Positions 1 to 7,047 of a stretch of DNA of 10,865 nucleotides are shown piece by piece. Every line of letters starts with the position of its first letter. The stretch's first letter is position 1. Under the pieces are notes generated by a model. The model made no database searches. It had not been told where the DNA came from and saw only the letters and a program-made list of their open reading frames with translations. This DNA is from Cellulomonadaceae bacterium (lineage in GTDB: Bacteria > Actinomycetota > Actinomycetes > Actinomycetales > Cellulomonadaceae). Both the position numbers and the translations under genes were made by a program. Where the stretch lies: positions 1 through 10,865 of the forward strand of contig JAITCS010000125.1 of the NCBI GenBank assembly GCA_031282935.1, given 5' to 3'.

Positions 1-399
1 GTTGAAGCGGTGTACCTCGTCAATGAAAAGCACGGTTTCTTGCCCGGTGGCTAAAAGGCGGCGCCGCGCCGTTTCTATTACCTCGCGCACGTCTTTGACG
101 CCAGCGGTGACCGCCGACAGTTCCACGAAAGCACGATCCGATTGCCGAGATACGAGGTAGGCCAGGGTGGTTTTGCCGGTTCCGGGTGGCCCCCACAGGA
201 TAACCGACGCGGGCACAGCGCGCCCCGAGTGCGCGACGGGGGCCAGCAGTTGCCGCAGCGGGGAGCCTATGCCGGTGAGGTGTTGTTGGCCAACGAGTTC
301 GTCAAGGTTTTGGGGCCTCATTCGCACGGCCAAGGGGGCGTTTTTGCCTGGCACCGACGCCTCCCGGCTGGGCGGGGTTAAGGCATCGAAAAGATCCAC
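1..399 (-). CDS. rarA: Replication-associated recombination protein A (RarA/MgsA AAA+ ATPase), N-terminal part
   Basis: RarA is a cytoplasmic AAA+ ATPase related to clamp-loader subunits that works at stalled or collapsed replication forks. Only the first 133 codons are present; the gene continues past the left edge. I read it from a GTG at 399, giving [20 protein letters not shown], which matches how actinobacterial RarA proteins begin. The Walker A motif GPPGTGKT is at residues 70-77 and Walker B (VLFIDE, followed by VHRFN) at 123-133, where the window ends. The [14 protein letters not shown] segment at residues 28-41 is the usual N-terminal signature. The sensor motifs and the C-terminal tetramerisation region are outside the window. 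An in-frame GTG at 417 is an alternative start but would overlap the likely promoter. The gene stands apart from its upstream neighbour, which has its own terminator, so it is probably transcribed alone. Confidence 0.93.
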   Translation of the reverse strand, partial: MDLFDALTPPSREASVPGKNAPLAVRMRPQNLDELVGQQHLTGIGSPLRQLLAPVAHSGRAVPASVILWGPPGTGKTTLAYLVSRQSDRAFVELSAVTAGVKDVREVIETARRRLLATGQETVLFIDEVHRFN

Positions 400-405
400 G
401 GCTTC

Positions 406-411
406 AGGATA
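406..411 (-). promoter_or_regulatory. Probable -10 element of a leaderless rarA promoter
   Basis: On the minus strand TATCCT is followed by exactly 6 nt (gaagcc) and then the GTG start of rarA. This fits the TAnnnT -10 rule for actinobacterial promoters, with transcription beginning at or next to the start codon. There is no purine-rich ribosome binding site before the GTG, as expected for a leaderless message. No good -35 hexamer is visible at 17 nt. The same spacing recurs before two other genes in this window. Confidence 0.5.
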
Positions 412-418
412 CCGCACA

Positions 419-532
419 GGTTTCGACAGGGCGGGCGCGCGGAACACCGCGCGTCAACCTCCGGCAGTTAGGTTTCGACAGGCTCAACCTCCAGCTGGGC
501 TCAACCTCCGGCTTGGCGCGGTAGCACCGCGC
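419..532. repeat. Composite intergenic repeat with two 7-bp-stem hairpins upstream of rarA
   Basis: GGTTTCGACAGG occurs at 419-430 and again at 471-482. TCAACCTCCGGC or its one-base variant occurs at 454-465, 484-495 and 501-512. In the copy at 471-495 the two modules are separated by one base; in the copy at 419-465 they are separated by 23 bases that hold a perfect hairpin (CGCGCGG / CCGCGCG, 436-442 and 447-453, loop AACA). A second, similar hairpin (GCGCGGT / ACCGCGC, 516-522 and 526-532, loop AGC) follows the last module. Most of the roughly 230-base gap between P1 and rarA is this element; no convincing gene lies in it. I recall similar GGTTGAGCCTGTCGAAACC-type repeats between genes of other actinobacteria, but cannot check that here. 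Confidence 0.75.
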
Positions 533-586
533 TCTCGAACAGTTTAGTTGGGCGCAAACAGAGGCCTTAAAAACGATGAAAAAGCG

Positions 587-616
587 AAAAGGCCCCAGGT
601 TTCCCCAGGGCCTTTT
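587..616 (-). terminator. Rho-independent terminator after P1
   Basis: The arms AAAAGGCCC (587-595) and GGGCCTTTT (608-616) are perfectly complementary, with a 12-nt loop that can pair further (GG/CC). Read on the minus strand the hairpin begins 13 nt after the P1 stop codon and is followed by a T-rich tract (cgctttttc). It separates P1 from rarA. Confidence 0.85.
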
Positions 617-629
617 GCTTAGTTAGGGC

Positions 630-1085
630 TTAGGAGCAGCGGCAGAAAGTGTTGCCGGCGACCAAGTTCTGGATGTTGGCGAGAACGCCAGCCTCCAGGT
701 TAGGTGCGAAAGCGGTGAACTCGTTCTGGATGCGGCCACCATCGAACCAGTTGCCAGCGCCAGTGTGCGACAAGCGAGCGTTGCACAATGCGCGCAGTGC
801 GGTGCCGATAGCGCCATCATGCTCGGTGCCGAGGTTGGCATAACCGCGAACGGTCTCCACGGCCGCAGCGGAGGTCTGGTTCCAAACAGTGTCAGGAACA
901 GCGGTACACTCTGTGCCACGGCAAGAACGGGTCAAAGCCCAGATCAGGCCAGCGAGTACCAGCAGGCCCAGCAGCCACCACAGCCAGCGCAGGTTCGAGC
1001 CAGCAGGCTCAACGGCCTCAACGACCGGGGGAACCGTGCCGGGGGCAACATAGTTGGAATCATTTGGATTTGTAGAGTAACTCAT
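630..1085 (-). CDS. P1: small single-pass membrane protein with five conserved cysteines (family not recognised)
   Basis: I do not recognise this 151-residue protein. It has a short polar tail (1-31), one hydrophobic segment at about 33-51 (rich in Trp and Leu), and a C-terminal domain of about 100 residues. Cysteines are at 55, 60, 101, 148 and 150, the last two in a terminal FCRCS. The central motif LCNARLSHTGAGNWFD spans 100-115. Two further copies lie upstream on the same strand (P2, P3); P1 is closest to P2, nearly identical from the membrane segment to the C terminus. The ATG at 1085 was chosen because MSYSTNPNDSNYV aligns with the start of P2. It has its own terminator and probably its own promoter. 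Cysteines just past a membrane segment suggest an extracytoplasmic, disulfide-bonded or metal-binding domain, but that is inference. Confidence 0.85.
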   Translation of the reverse strand: MSYSTNPNDSNYVAPGTVPPVVEAVEPAGSNLRWLWWLLGLLVLAGLIWALTRSCRGTECTAVPDTVWNQTSAAAVETVRGYANLGTEHDGAIGTALRALCNARLSHTGAGNWFDGGRIQNEFTAFAPNLEAGVLANIQNLVAGNTFCRCS

Positions 1086-1280
1086 AAGGCATACTCAACC
1101 TTATTTCTCGGCCATATTGCATAAGACACGCGGAGGAAAGATAAAGATTTTTGTGGCTTATGACAGTGGCCAAAAACACATTCGGAACGTTTGAATAAAA
1201 TAAAATGTCTGGTATGTCCAATTAGTACCAAAACCTAGTACGAACCAACATAGCCAGGCAAAAACCAACATGGCCAAGCA
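1086..1280 (-). promoter_or_regulatory. AT-rich upstream region of P1 with a 20-bp tandem duplication
   Basis: This gap is clearly more AT-rich than the genes around it and probably carries the P1 promoter. One weak candidate on the minus strand is TTGGAC (1216-1221) with TTATTC (1193-1198) 17 nt later, leaving a leader of about 100 nt. At its far end a 20-bp unit is duplicated in tandem (1243-1262 and 1263-1282, 18 of 20 bases the same). TAGTAC also occurs twice (1223-1228, 1236-1241), 13 bp apart. No open reading frame here is convincing. Confidence 0.35.
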
Positions 1281-1309
1281 AAAGGCCCCAGCCGAAGCTG
1301 AGGCCCTTT
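1281..1309 (-). terminator. Rho-independent terminator after P2
   Basis: The hairpin closes on a CGAA (TTCG on the minus strand) tetraloop at 1293-1296, with CAGC/GCTG next to the loop, one mismatch, then GGCC/GGCC and an A/T-rich base. It lies 33 nt past the P2 stop on the minus strand. The first arm (AAAGGCCCCAG) is the same as that of the P1 terminator, so the terminator may have been copied with the gene. It probably ends the aspS-P3-P2 transcript. Confidence 0.75.
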
Positions 1310-1341
1310 GAATTTTTAGGCTTTACGCCCAAGAAATATAA

Positions 1342-1848
1342 CTAACTGCAACGGCAGAAAGTATTACCCGTGACCAAGTTCTGGATGTTGGTGAGAACGC
1401 CAGCCTCCAGGTTCGGTGCGAAAGCGGTGAAAGCGTTCTGGATACGCCCACCATCGAACCAGTTACCAGCGCCAGTGTGCGACAGACGAGCGTTGCACAG
1501 TTCGCGCAGGGCGGTGCCGATGGCACCATCTTGGTCGGCACCGAGGTTGGTGTAGCCGCGCACGGTCTCAACTGCAGTGGCCGAGTGCTGGTTCCACACC
1601 GCGTCTGGCACAGCGGTACACTGGGTGCCACGGCAAGCGCGCGTCAAAGCCCAAGCCAAGGCAGCCAGAGCCAAGAGGCCCAACAACCACCACAGCCAAC
1701 GCAGGCTCGGACGTTCGGGTTCGACCTCAACAACGGGGGCCGGAGCTACGCGCCGCACTGTTTCTTCGCGGACAACATATTCCCGCACTGGTTCACTGGT
1801 GCCAGATACCACATAGTTGGGATCGTTTGGATCATTGTAATTGCTCAT
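1342..1848 (-). CDS. P2: small single-pass membrane protein with five conserved cysteines, paralogue of P1
   Basis: This 168-residue protein is of unrecognised family. The open frame extends upstream to 1884, but I chose the ATG at 1848 because MSNYNDPNDPNYV aligns with the starts of P1 and P3. The N-terminal tail (1-49) is longer than in P1 and rich in Glu, Arg, Val and Pro. A hydrophobic segment (SLRWLWWLLGLLALAALAWA) lies at about 48-67, followed by cysteines at 72, 77, 118, 165 and 167. The motif LCNARLSHTGAGNWFD is at 117-132 and the protein ends in FCRCS. The last 120 residues are almost the same as in P1, also at the DNA level, pointing to recent duplication or gene conversion. It starts 78 nt after the P3 stop with no terminator between, so it is probably co-transcribed with aspS and P3. 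No strong ribosome binding site is visible. Confidence 0.85.
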   Translation of the reverse strand: MSNYNDPNDPNYVVSGTSEPVREYVVREETVRRVAPAPVVEVEPERPSLRWLWWLLGLLALAALAWALTRACRGTQCTAVPDAVWNQHSATAVETVRGYTNLGADQDGAIGTALRELCNARLSHTGAGNWFDGGRIQNAFTAFAPNLEAGVLTNIQNLVTGNTFCRCS

Positions 1849-1926
1849 GTGGCTTACTTTTACCCAATAAGCAACACTTCGCAAGCCGAAACGTGAAATT
1901 AATGAAAAAACTTTTGGCGGGCTGCC

Positions 1927-2469
1927 CTAGCTGCAACGGCAGAAAGAGCCACCGTCCACTAAATCACGAATGTTAGTTGCGACCTCTTCACTGATGCCCC
2001 CAGATACGAAACCGAAAGCATTAGTGATCGCGTTATTGTCGTACCAGTTACCAACCCCAGTGTGCGACAACCGGGTATTGCACAAAGTCCGCAAGGCGTC
2101 AACGGCCTCGCTTCGGGTATCGGCAATGCCAGGAACCCAGCCGTCCAACTGGGCGACGGCGGTGTCTTGAGCCGCAGTGTTGAACACGGTTGCAGGCACC
2201 TGAGTGCAGGCCGCGACCTCGCGATTACAGCCGCGCACTAGGAACGGCAGCGCGATGAGCAGGGCCAACAGCGGGATCAACCACCAGAACCGCGACCAGA
2301 AACTCCGGGTTTCGGCTACCGGGGCCACATAGGCGCGATCAACAGTCTGGTAGGTGGGGTCCACGCGGTAGGTGGGCGCCTCCTCAACTACAACCTCTTC
2401 AACCTCGCGGTAGGCCTCACCAGTGCCATACGCCTCGCCGTCATAGTTTTGGTCATTGAGATTACTCAT
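1927..2469 (-). CDS. P3: small single-pass membrane protein with five conserved cysteines, diverged paralogue of P1/P2
   Basis: This 180-residue protein is the diverged member of the family. It starts MSNLNDQNYD, like P2, then has an acidic and Tyr/Val-rich tail to about residue 56 (including a run of Glu and Val at 22-30). A hydrophobic segment is at 58-78. Cysteines are at 81, 88, 130, 177 and 179. Outside the membrane segment it keeps little of P1/P2 except LCNTRLSHTGVGNWYD (129-144), an Asn-Ala-Phe that follows it, and the terminal FCRCS, which marks those parts as the functional core. The ATG at 2469 lies only 5 nt after the aspS stop, so translation is probably coupled to aspS and P3 may be the founding copy. 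Role unknown; topology is not settled by the charges around the membrane segment. Confidence 0.85.
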   Translation of the reverse strand: MSNLNDQNYDGEAYGTGEAYREVEEVVVEEAPTYRVDPTYQTVDRAYVAPVAETRSFWSRFWWLIPLLALLIALPFLVRGCNREVAACTQVPATVFNTAAQDTAVAQLDGWVPGIADTRSEAVDALRTLCNTRLSHTGVGNWYDNNAITNAFGFVSGGISEEVATNIRDLVDGGSFCRCS

Positions 2470-2474
2470 AGAGC

Positions 2475-4250
2475 CTATGCTGCCTCATCATCGGGCTTTG
2501 CGTCCACACCCGCCTCGGCGCGTTGCTCAGGAGTAATTGGAGCTGGCGCCTGCGTTAGCGGGTCGTAGCCGCCGCCGGACTTGGGGAAGGCGATAACGTC
2601 GCGGATTGACCCCGCCTTGGTGAGCAGCGCGACGATCCGATCCCAGCCGAACGCGATGCCGCCGTGCGGCGGGGCGCCGTAGGCGAAAGCGTCCAGCAAG
2701 AAGCCGAACTTCTCTTGCGCCTCAACGGCGTCTATTCCCATGACATCGAAAATACGTTGCTGCACGTCCCGGCGGTGAATACGGATAGAGCCGCCGCCGA
2801 TTTCGTTGCCGTTGCACACTATGTCGTAGCCATAACTCAAGGCGTTGCCGGGGTCGGACTCGAATTTGTCAATCCATTCTGGGGTTGGTGAGGTGAACGC
2901 GTGGTGTACTGCCGTCCAGTCGGAGGTGCCCAAGTCCACGTCGTCGTCCTGCTTGGTGGGCTTGAACAGCGGCGCATCTACCACCCACAAAAAGGCCCAG
3001 GCGTTCTCGTCAATGATTCCGGTCTTTGCGGCGATTTCGTTGCGCGCGGCCCCCAGCAAGGCCCTAGATTCGTCGGTTTTGCCAGCCGCGAAGAAGATGG
3101 CGTCCCCCGGCTCGGCGCCCGCAGCAGCCGCTAGCCCTTGTCGCTCATTTTCGGACAGATTTTTGGCGACGGGGCCGCCCAATTCGCCGTCCTGACCCAC
3201 CGTCACATAAGCCAAGCCCTTCGCCCCGCGCGAGCGCGCCCACTCCTGCCAAGCGTCGAACTGCTTCCTGGGCAAAGAAGCACCGCCCTTATATATGACT
3301 GCGCCCACGTAAGGGGCCTGGAAAACCCGGAAAGTGGTGTCGGCAAAGAAATCGGTCAATTCCACCAGCGGATTACCGAACCGCAAATCGGGCTTGTCCG
3401 TGCCGTACAACCGCATCGCCTCCGCGAAAGTCATGCGCGGGATAGGCGTGTGCAAATCGTAGCCAATGAGCGCCCAAACGGCTTTGAGCACCTGCTCAGC
3501 CACTTTGATAACGTCCTCTTGATCCGCAAAAGACATTTCGACATCTAATTGGGTGAACTCCGGCTGACGGTCCGCGCGGAAATCTTCATCCCGATAACAC
3601 CTGGCGATTTGATAATAGCGCTCCAAGCCACCAACCATCAGCAACTGCTTGAATAACTGCGGGGATTGCGGCAGGGCGTACCAACTGCCAGGACTGAGGC
3701 GGGCAGGCACCAAGAAATCGCGAGCGCCCTCAGGTGTGGAACGGGTCAGGGTGGGGGTTTCCACCTCGACGAAGTTCAGGCCGTCCAGCACGCGGCGGGC
3801 GGCTTGGTTCACCTTTGCCCGCAACCGCAGCGCGTTGGAGGTGACGGGCCGCCGGATGTCCAGGTAGCGGTACTTCAGGCGCGCTTCCTCACCGGGCGGG
3901 GTTTCGGTATCGGCGAGGGCCGTGGCCACCTGGAACGGTAGCGGGGCGGCCTCATTGAGGGTTACGACCTTATCGGCGATCACCTCGATCTCGCCCGTGG
4001 GCAGGTTCGGGTTCGCGTTGCCCGGCGGCCGGTTTTCGACCCGGCCCGTTATTTGGAGGACGTATTCGGCGCGGATGGGGTGCGCCACCTCCTCATCGTG
4101 GATGACGACCTGCACGATGCCGGAGGCGTCGCGTAAATCGAGGAAAGCCACTCCCCCGTGGTCGCGGCGGCGATCCACCCAACCCGCTAAGACCACTTCC
4201 TGCCCGACGTTGGCGGCACTGAGGGTGCCTGCGTCCATGTTTCGTAACAC
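2475..4250 (-). CDS. aspS: Aspartyl-tRNA synthetase, probably non-discriminating (Asp/Asn)
   Basis: This class II synthetase charges tRNA-Asp with aspartate in the cytoplasm. At 591 residues it is full length for the bacterial type: an OB-fold anticodon-binding domain (about 1-105), the catalytic core with [11 protein letters not shown] (172-182), [11 protein letters not shown] (195-205), motif 2 [20 protein letters not shown] (217-236), a GAD-type insertion (about 293-410), and motif 3 around [13 protein letters not shown] (531-543). His31 and Gly77 stand where the E. coli discriminating enzyme has Leu30 and Lys85; by the published Pseudomonas rule this predicts that tRNA-Asn is also charged with Asp and corrected by GatCAB. 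The start is the GTG at 4250 ([10 protein letters not shown]), matching actinobacterial homologues; an ATG four codons later is the alternative. Upstream is a 98-bp gap with tandem repeats. P3 follows after 5 nt. Confidence 0.96.
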   Translation of the reverse strand: MLRNMDAGTLSAANVGQEVVLAGWVDRRRDHGGVAFLDLRDASGIVQVVIHDEEVAHPIRAEYVLQITGRVENRPPGNANPNLPTGEIEVIADKVVTLNEAAPLPFQVATALADTETPPGEEARLKYRYLDIRRPVTSNALRLRAKVNQAARRVLDGLNFVEVETPTLTRSTPEGARDFLVPARLSPGSWYALPQSPQLFKQLLMVGGLERYYQIARCYRDEDFRADRQPEFTQLDVEMSFADQEDVIKVAEQVLKAVWALIGYDLHTPIPRMTFAEAMRLYGTDKPDLRFGNPLVELTDFFADTTFRVFQAPYVGAVIYKGGASLPRKQFDAWQEWARSRGAKGLAYVTVGQDGELGGPVAKNLSENERQGLAAAAGAEPGDAIFFAAGKTDESRALLGAARNEIAAKTGIIDENAWAFLWVVDAPLFKPTKQDDDVDLGTSDWTAVHHAFTSPTPEWIDKFESDPGNALSYGYDIVCNGNEIGGGSIRIHRRDVQQRIFDVMGIDAVEAQEKFGFLLDAFAYGAPPHGGIAFGWDRIVALLTKAGSIRDVIAFPKSGGGYDPLTQAPAPITPEQRAEAGVDAKPDDEAA

Positions 4251-4290
4251 TTCTTGAGCCCATCCATTGTTGTTAATTGGTTTCTTGCTT

Positions 4291-4344
4291 TAGCTTACAG
4301 CTCTCGTCTAGCTTACTACTCTCGCCTAGCTAAACTACGCCGCC
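4291..4344. repeat. Three degenerate 18-bp tandem units upstream of aspS
   Basis: The units are 4291-4308, 4309-4326 and 4327-4344. The first two read TAGCTTACnnCTCTCGnC and differ at three positions; the third keeps only TAGCT and parts of the rest. On the minus strand each of the first two contains TAAGCT, which fits a TAnnnT -10 element, so the array could carry or have copied an aspS promoter; that is speculation. The rest of the 98-bp gap shows no hairpin terminator and no T-box leader. Confidence 0.7.
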
Positions 4345-4348
4345 TTGC

Positions 4349-5659
4349 CTACAACTCTAGCAAAGGCGACGGCTTGTTCCGAATCCGATAAACCGCGTTG
4401 AACACCGGAATGAGAATAAAGGCGACAAAGCCCGCCGAGAACCCGTTGTTGTAGAGGTTCAGCCCCTGGTGCAGGATGGCGACGTTGGTCACGAGCGCCA
4501 TGTGCAGGAACCCTGCTACCACCCCTCCGAGCGGCCCATAGACCCCGGCCATCGGGGCCAGCGCCGTCCCGAACAGCACCACTACCAGCACGCCCGTCGC
4601 GCCGGGACTCTGCCCGGTGGCCAGGGCGCCCAGCAGAATACCGACGATGATGGGGGCGGTGTTGCCCGGGTGCTTCCCGAAGGCCGCAAACCCGATCACC
4701 GTGAAAATGCCACCCAACACTGGGCCGTTCAGGTGGCCACCAGCCAACAGCACAAATAGCGTTACGGCAATCCCCATAATGCCCATGTTCAAAAAGGTGC
4801 GGCCCAAACCTTCCATCACAAAGAAATCAGAAGGCGCCCGCCCTGACCGCTGTAAGAATTTGCGGTAACCCGCAAAGGAATTGTGGTTGTAGTGGTAACC
4901 CAACACGATCATCGCCAGGCAGGTGACAATCAGGAATATTGCGATTGGAATGTCCACGTCCGTTGAAACGTAATGAACCTCGGGCACTTCCAAGCCGAAC
5001 AAAGTGACTAGGGCTACAAATACCATGCCGATAATCCCGGCCGTGAACCCAACATTGTACAGGCTCAACCCGTGATGAAAGTTCATAAAGGCAGCCGCCA
5101 AGGGCGGAATGATAACGCCCACAATTATGCCAGCCGCATATCCGGTGAGCAGCCCCAACCAAAACGGCAACCCCATCGCAAAGGTTATGTAACTGACTAA
5201 CGGAGCCAGCGCGGTGCCGAAAAGCGCGGCCACCAAATAGTTCTCCACTGGCTTACGTTCCAGTTTCGCCCACAGAAACACCCCGATGGTGATGGGCAGC
5301 GAATTGAGAATGTTTTTCCCAAAAAACGCGAACCCAAACACCGTGAACAAGGCCGCCACTAATGGCCCGGTGTATTGATCGCGTTGCCACCGCACAAACA
5401 ACACATAAACCAGCATCAAGAGGCCGGCGTTAACGAAAGTGGCCCCCGGATTACCAATCGCAAAATAGTCACTGAGCAGCATAGAAGGCGCCTGCAAAAT
5501 GCGCATACTACCCTCAAATACGGCTCTTGGGGAATCGAGGAAAAACCCGAAAGCGATGGCAGCGAGCGCGAAAATAAAGAACAACTGAAATTGAATGGTA
5601 TCGGCTGGCACTTTGCTGCGGGGCGGTAGCCCCAACACTGTGGTTCGGAACCTAGACAT
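4349..5659 (-). CDS. DUF1576-family polytopic membrane protein
   Basis: This 436-residue protein is mostly hydrophobic, with about ten predicted membrane segments, and fits the DUF1576 family of unknown function. It is built from two similar halves in the same sequence order: residues 74-158 and 288-375 share TGPL/NGPV, FTVxGFAxFGK, an IxxGIxLxA stretch and LFGTALAP; residues 194-217 and 396-419 share HxGLxLYNxGFxAG. Such two-fold repeats are typical of channels and secondary transporters, so a transport role is likely but the substrate is unknown. A soluble linker lies at about 255-285. The ATG at 5659 is inside the last codons of hisS (8-nt overlap), which implies translational coupling; no separate ribosome binding site is apparent. 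Confidence 0.8.
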   Translation of the reverse strand: MSRFRTTVLGLPPRSKVPADTIQFQLFFIFALAAIAFGFFLDSPRAVFEGSMRILQAPSMLLSDYFAIGNPGATFVNAGLLMLVYVLFVRWQRDQYTGPLVAALFTVFGFAFFGKNILNSLPITIGVFLWAKLERKPVENYLVAALFGTALAPLVSYITFAMGLPFWLGLLTGYAAGIIVGVIIPPLAAAFMNFHHGLSLYNVGFTAGIIGMVFVALVTLFGLEVPEVHYVSTDVDIPIAIFLIVTCLAMIVLGYHYNHNSFAGYRKFLQRSGRAPSDFFVMEGLGRTFLNMGIMGIAVTLFVLLAGGHLNGPVLGGIFTVIGFAAFGKHPGNTAPIIVGILLGALATGQSPGATGVLVVVLFGTALAPMAGVYGPLGGVVAGFLHMALVTNVAILHQGLNLYNNGFSAGFVAFILIPVFNAVYRIRNKPSPLLEL

Positions 5660-7013
5660 TTGTGACTAATTGCGGCCAGAGGTCATCCGCTGGAGGTTCC
5701 CACTCTTGGGCAGTGGTGGTTATTTGGGTGCCGCTGCGGATATCTTTGACCCGCGAATCTGTTACTTCATCATCGGGGGGGAAGAACACAAAAGGAATAC
5801 CGCGTTTTTCGGCATACTGGATTTGTTTGCCATACTTGGCGGCAGTGGGCGCCACCTCGGTTGGGATGTCCTTGGCGCGCAGGGTCGCCGCGACCTGTTC
5901 TGACACAGCCCGGTTGTCCTCGCTGGTGACGGCCACCAAAACCGCTGCCGGGCTGGGCCTGCTCATCCCCAAAATACCGGCCTTTAGCAGGCGTGCGACC
6001 AGCCGCGAAACCCCCACCGACATTCCGACCCCAGGGTATGAAACCTTGCCATCGGAGGCCAATTTATCGTACCGCCCCCCGGAACAAATCGAACCGAGAT
6101 CCTCATGCCCAACCAACACTGTTTCATAAACCGAGCCAGTGTAATAATCCAAACCGCGAGCTATCTTCAAGTCTATTTCTACCACACCAGGGTTTCGAGC
6201 CTGCGCCGCCACGCAGAGTTGCTGTAATTGCGCTAAACCCTCTTGGAACAATTCGGAATCGGCCTGATATTTTGCGGCTACCGCCTGCGCTTCGGCGAGC
6301 GCTTCGACGTTGCCGTTTATGCTCGCCATTTCGATGCAAGCCTGAGCCTGCTGCGGGGTTGCCCCCGCCTCTTTGCCCAGCAATTCGATAACCGCTTCGG
6401 CACCAATTTTATCCAACTTATCTATGCAACGTAACACCGCGTCAATATCGGTAAGCCCCAAGCCCTGGTAAAAGCCTTGGGACAATTTGCGGTTGTTCAC
6501 TAAAATCTTTATCGGCGGCACACCCAATTTGGACATTTTAGTGAAGGCGTCGGCCATCACTAACGGCAATTCCACCTCATAATGGGCGGGCAGCACGTCG
6601 CGGCCCACTACATCAATATCGGCCTGAATAAACTCCCGAAACCGGCCCTCCTGCGGCCTTTCCCCGCGCCAGACCTTTTGGATCTGGTAACGCTTGAACG
6701 GGAACTGCAAATGCCCAGCGTTTTCGAGCACATATCTGGCAAAAGGCACAGTCAAATCGAAATGCAAACCTAACCTGCTGTTATCCGCTTTAGGGGCGTT
6801 ACCTTCATCTTGCAACCTATTTAGCAGGTACACCTCTTTTGAGGTTTCGCCCTTTGCTAAAAGTTGCAACAACGGCTCCACGGCACGGGTTTCTATTCCC
6901 ACATATCCGTGCAGCATGAAAGTGTGGCGCAGTATCTCTATGAGTTCTTGCTCCACCAAATATGCGGCTGGCAAATGCTCGGGGAAACCCGAAATCGGTG
7001 CAATCTTGGCCAT
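5652..7013 (-). CDS. hisS: Histidyl-tRNA synthetase
   Basis: This class II synthetase attaches histidine to tRNA-His. The 453-residue sequence is complete. It begins ISGFPEHLPA (7-16), has LGLHFDLTVPFARYVLENAG (81-100), motif 2 in YQIQKVWRGERPQEGRFREF (109-128), the HisA motif ARGLDYYTGSVYE (285-297), the HisB block SGGRYDKL (311-318), motif 3 GMSVGVSRL (330-338), and an anticodon-binding domain at about 355-435. The LHFDLTVPFARYV version is the one I associate with actinobacteria. The ATG at 7013 is preceded on the minus strand by AGGA about 10 nt upstream. It follows the MBL-fold gene after a 98-bp gap and overlaps the start of the DUF1576 gene. Confidence 0.96.
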   Translation of the reverse strand: MAKIAPISGFPEHLPAAYLVEQELIEILRHTFMLHGYVGIETRAVEPLLQLLAKGETSKEVYLLNRLQDEGNAPKADNSRLGLHFDLTVPFARYVLENAGHLQFPFKRYQIQKVWRGERPQEGRFREFIQADIDVVGRDVLPAHYEVELPLVMADAFTKMSKLGVPPIKILVNNRKLSQGFYQGLGLTDIDAVLRCIDKLDKIGAEAVIELLGKEAGATPQQAQACIEMASINGNVEALAEAQAVAAKYQADSELFQEGLAQLQQLCVAAQARNPGVVEIDLKIARGLDYYTGSVYETVLVGHEDLGSICSGGRYDKLASDGKVSYPGVGMSVGVSRLVARLLKAGILGMSRPSPAAVLVAVTSEDNRAVSEQVAATLRAKDIPTEVAPTAAKYGKQIQYAEKRGIPFVFFPPDDEVTDSRVKDIRSGTQITTTAQEWEPPADDLWPQLVTNV

Positions 7014-7047
7014 GAGTTATTATCCTGCTGTCCTAAAGTATCCGTAA

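Noticed and set aside
142..547. Plus-strand frames of 79 and 126 codons at the left end
   Set aside because: They are opposite the clear rarA reading frame and run into the intergenic repeat; products are Arg/Gly/Pro-rich and unrecognisable.
623..919. Minus-strand open frames at 623-919 and 1323-1631 that encode similar Ser/Pro/Ala-rich proteins to each other
   Set aside because: They lie in another frame of P1 and P2. Their similarity follows from the DNA similarity of the duplicated genes, and P3 has no matching frame.
4251..4348. T-box riboswitch in front of aspS or hisS
   Set aside because: The 98-bp gaps are too short, hold tandem repeats, and show no T-box consensus or antiterminator structure.
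4827..5162. Minus-strand frame of 111 codons inside the DUF1576 gene
   Set aside because: It is a shifted frame of a well-supported membrane protein and has no features of its own.
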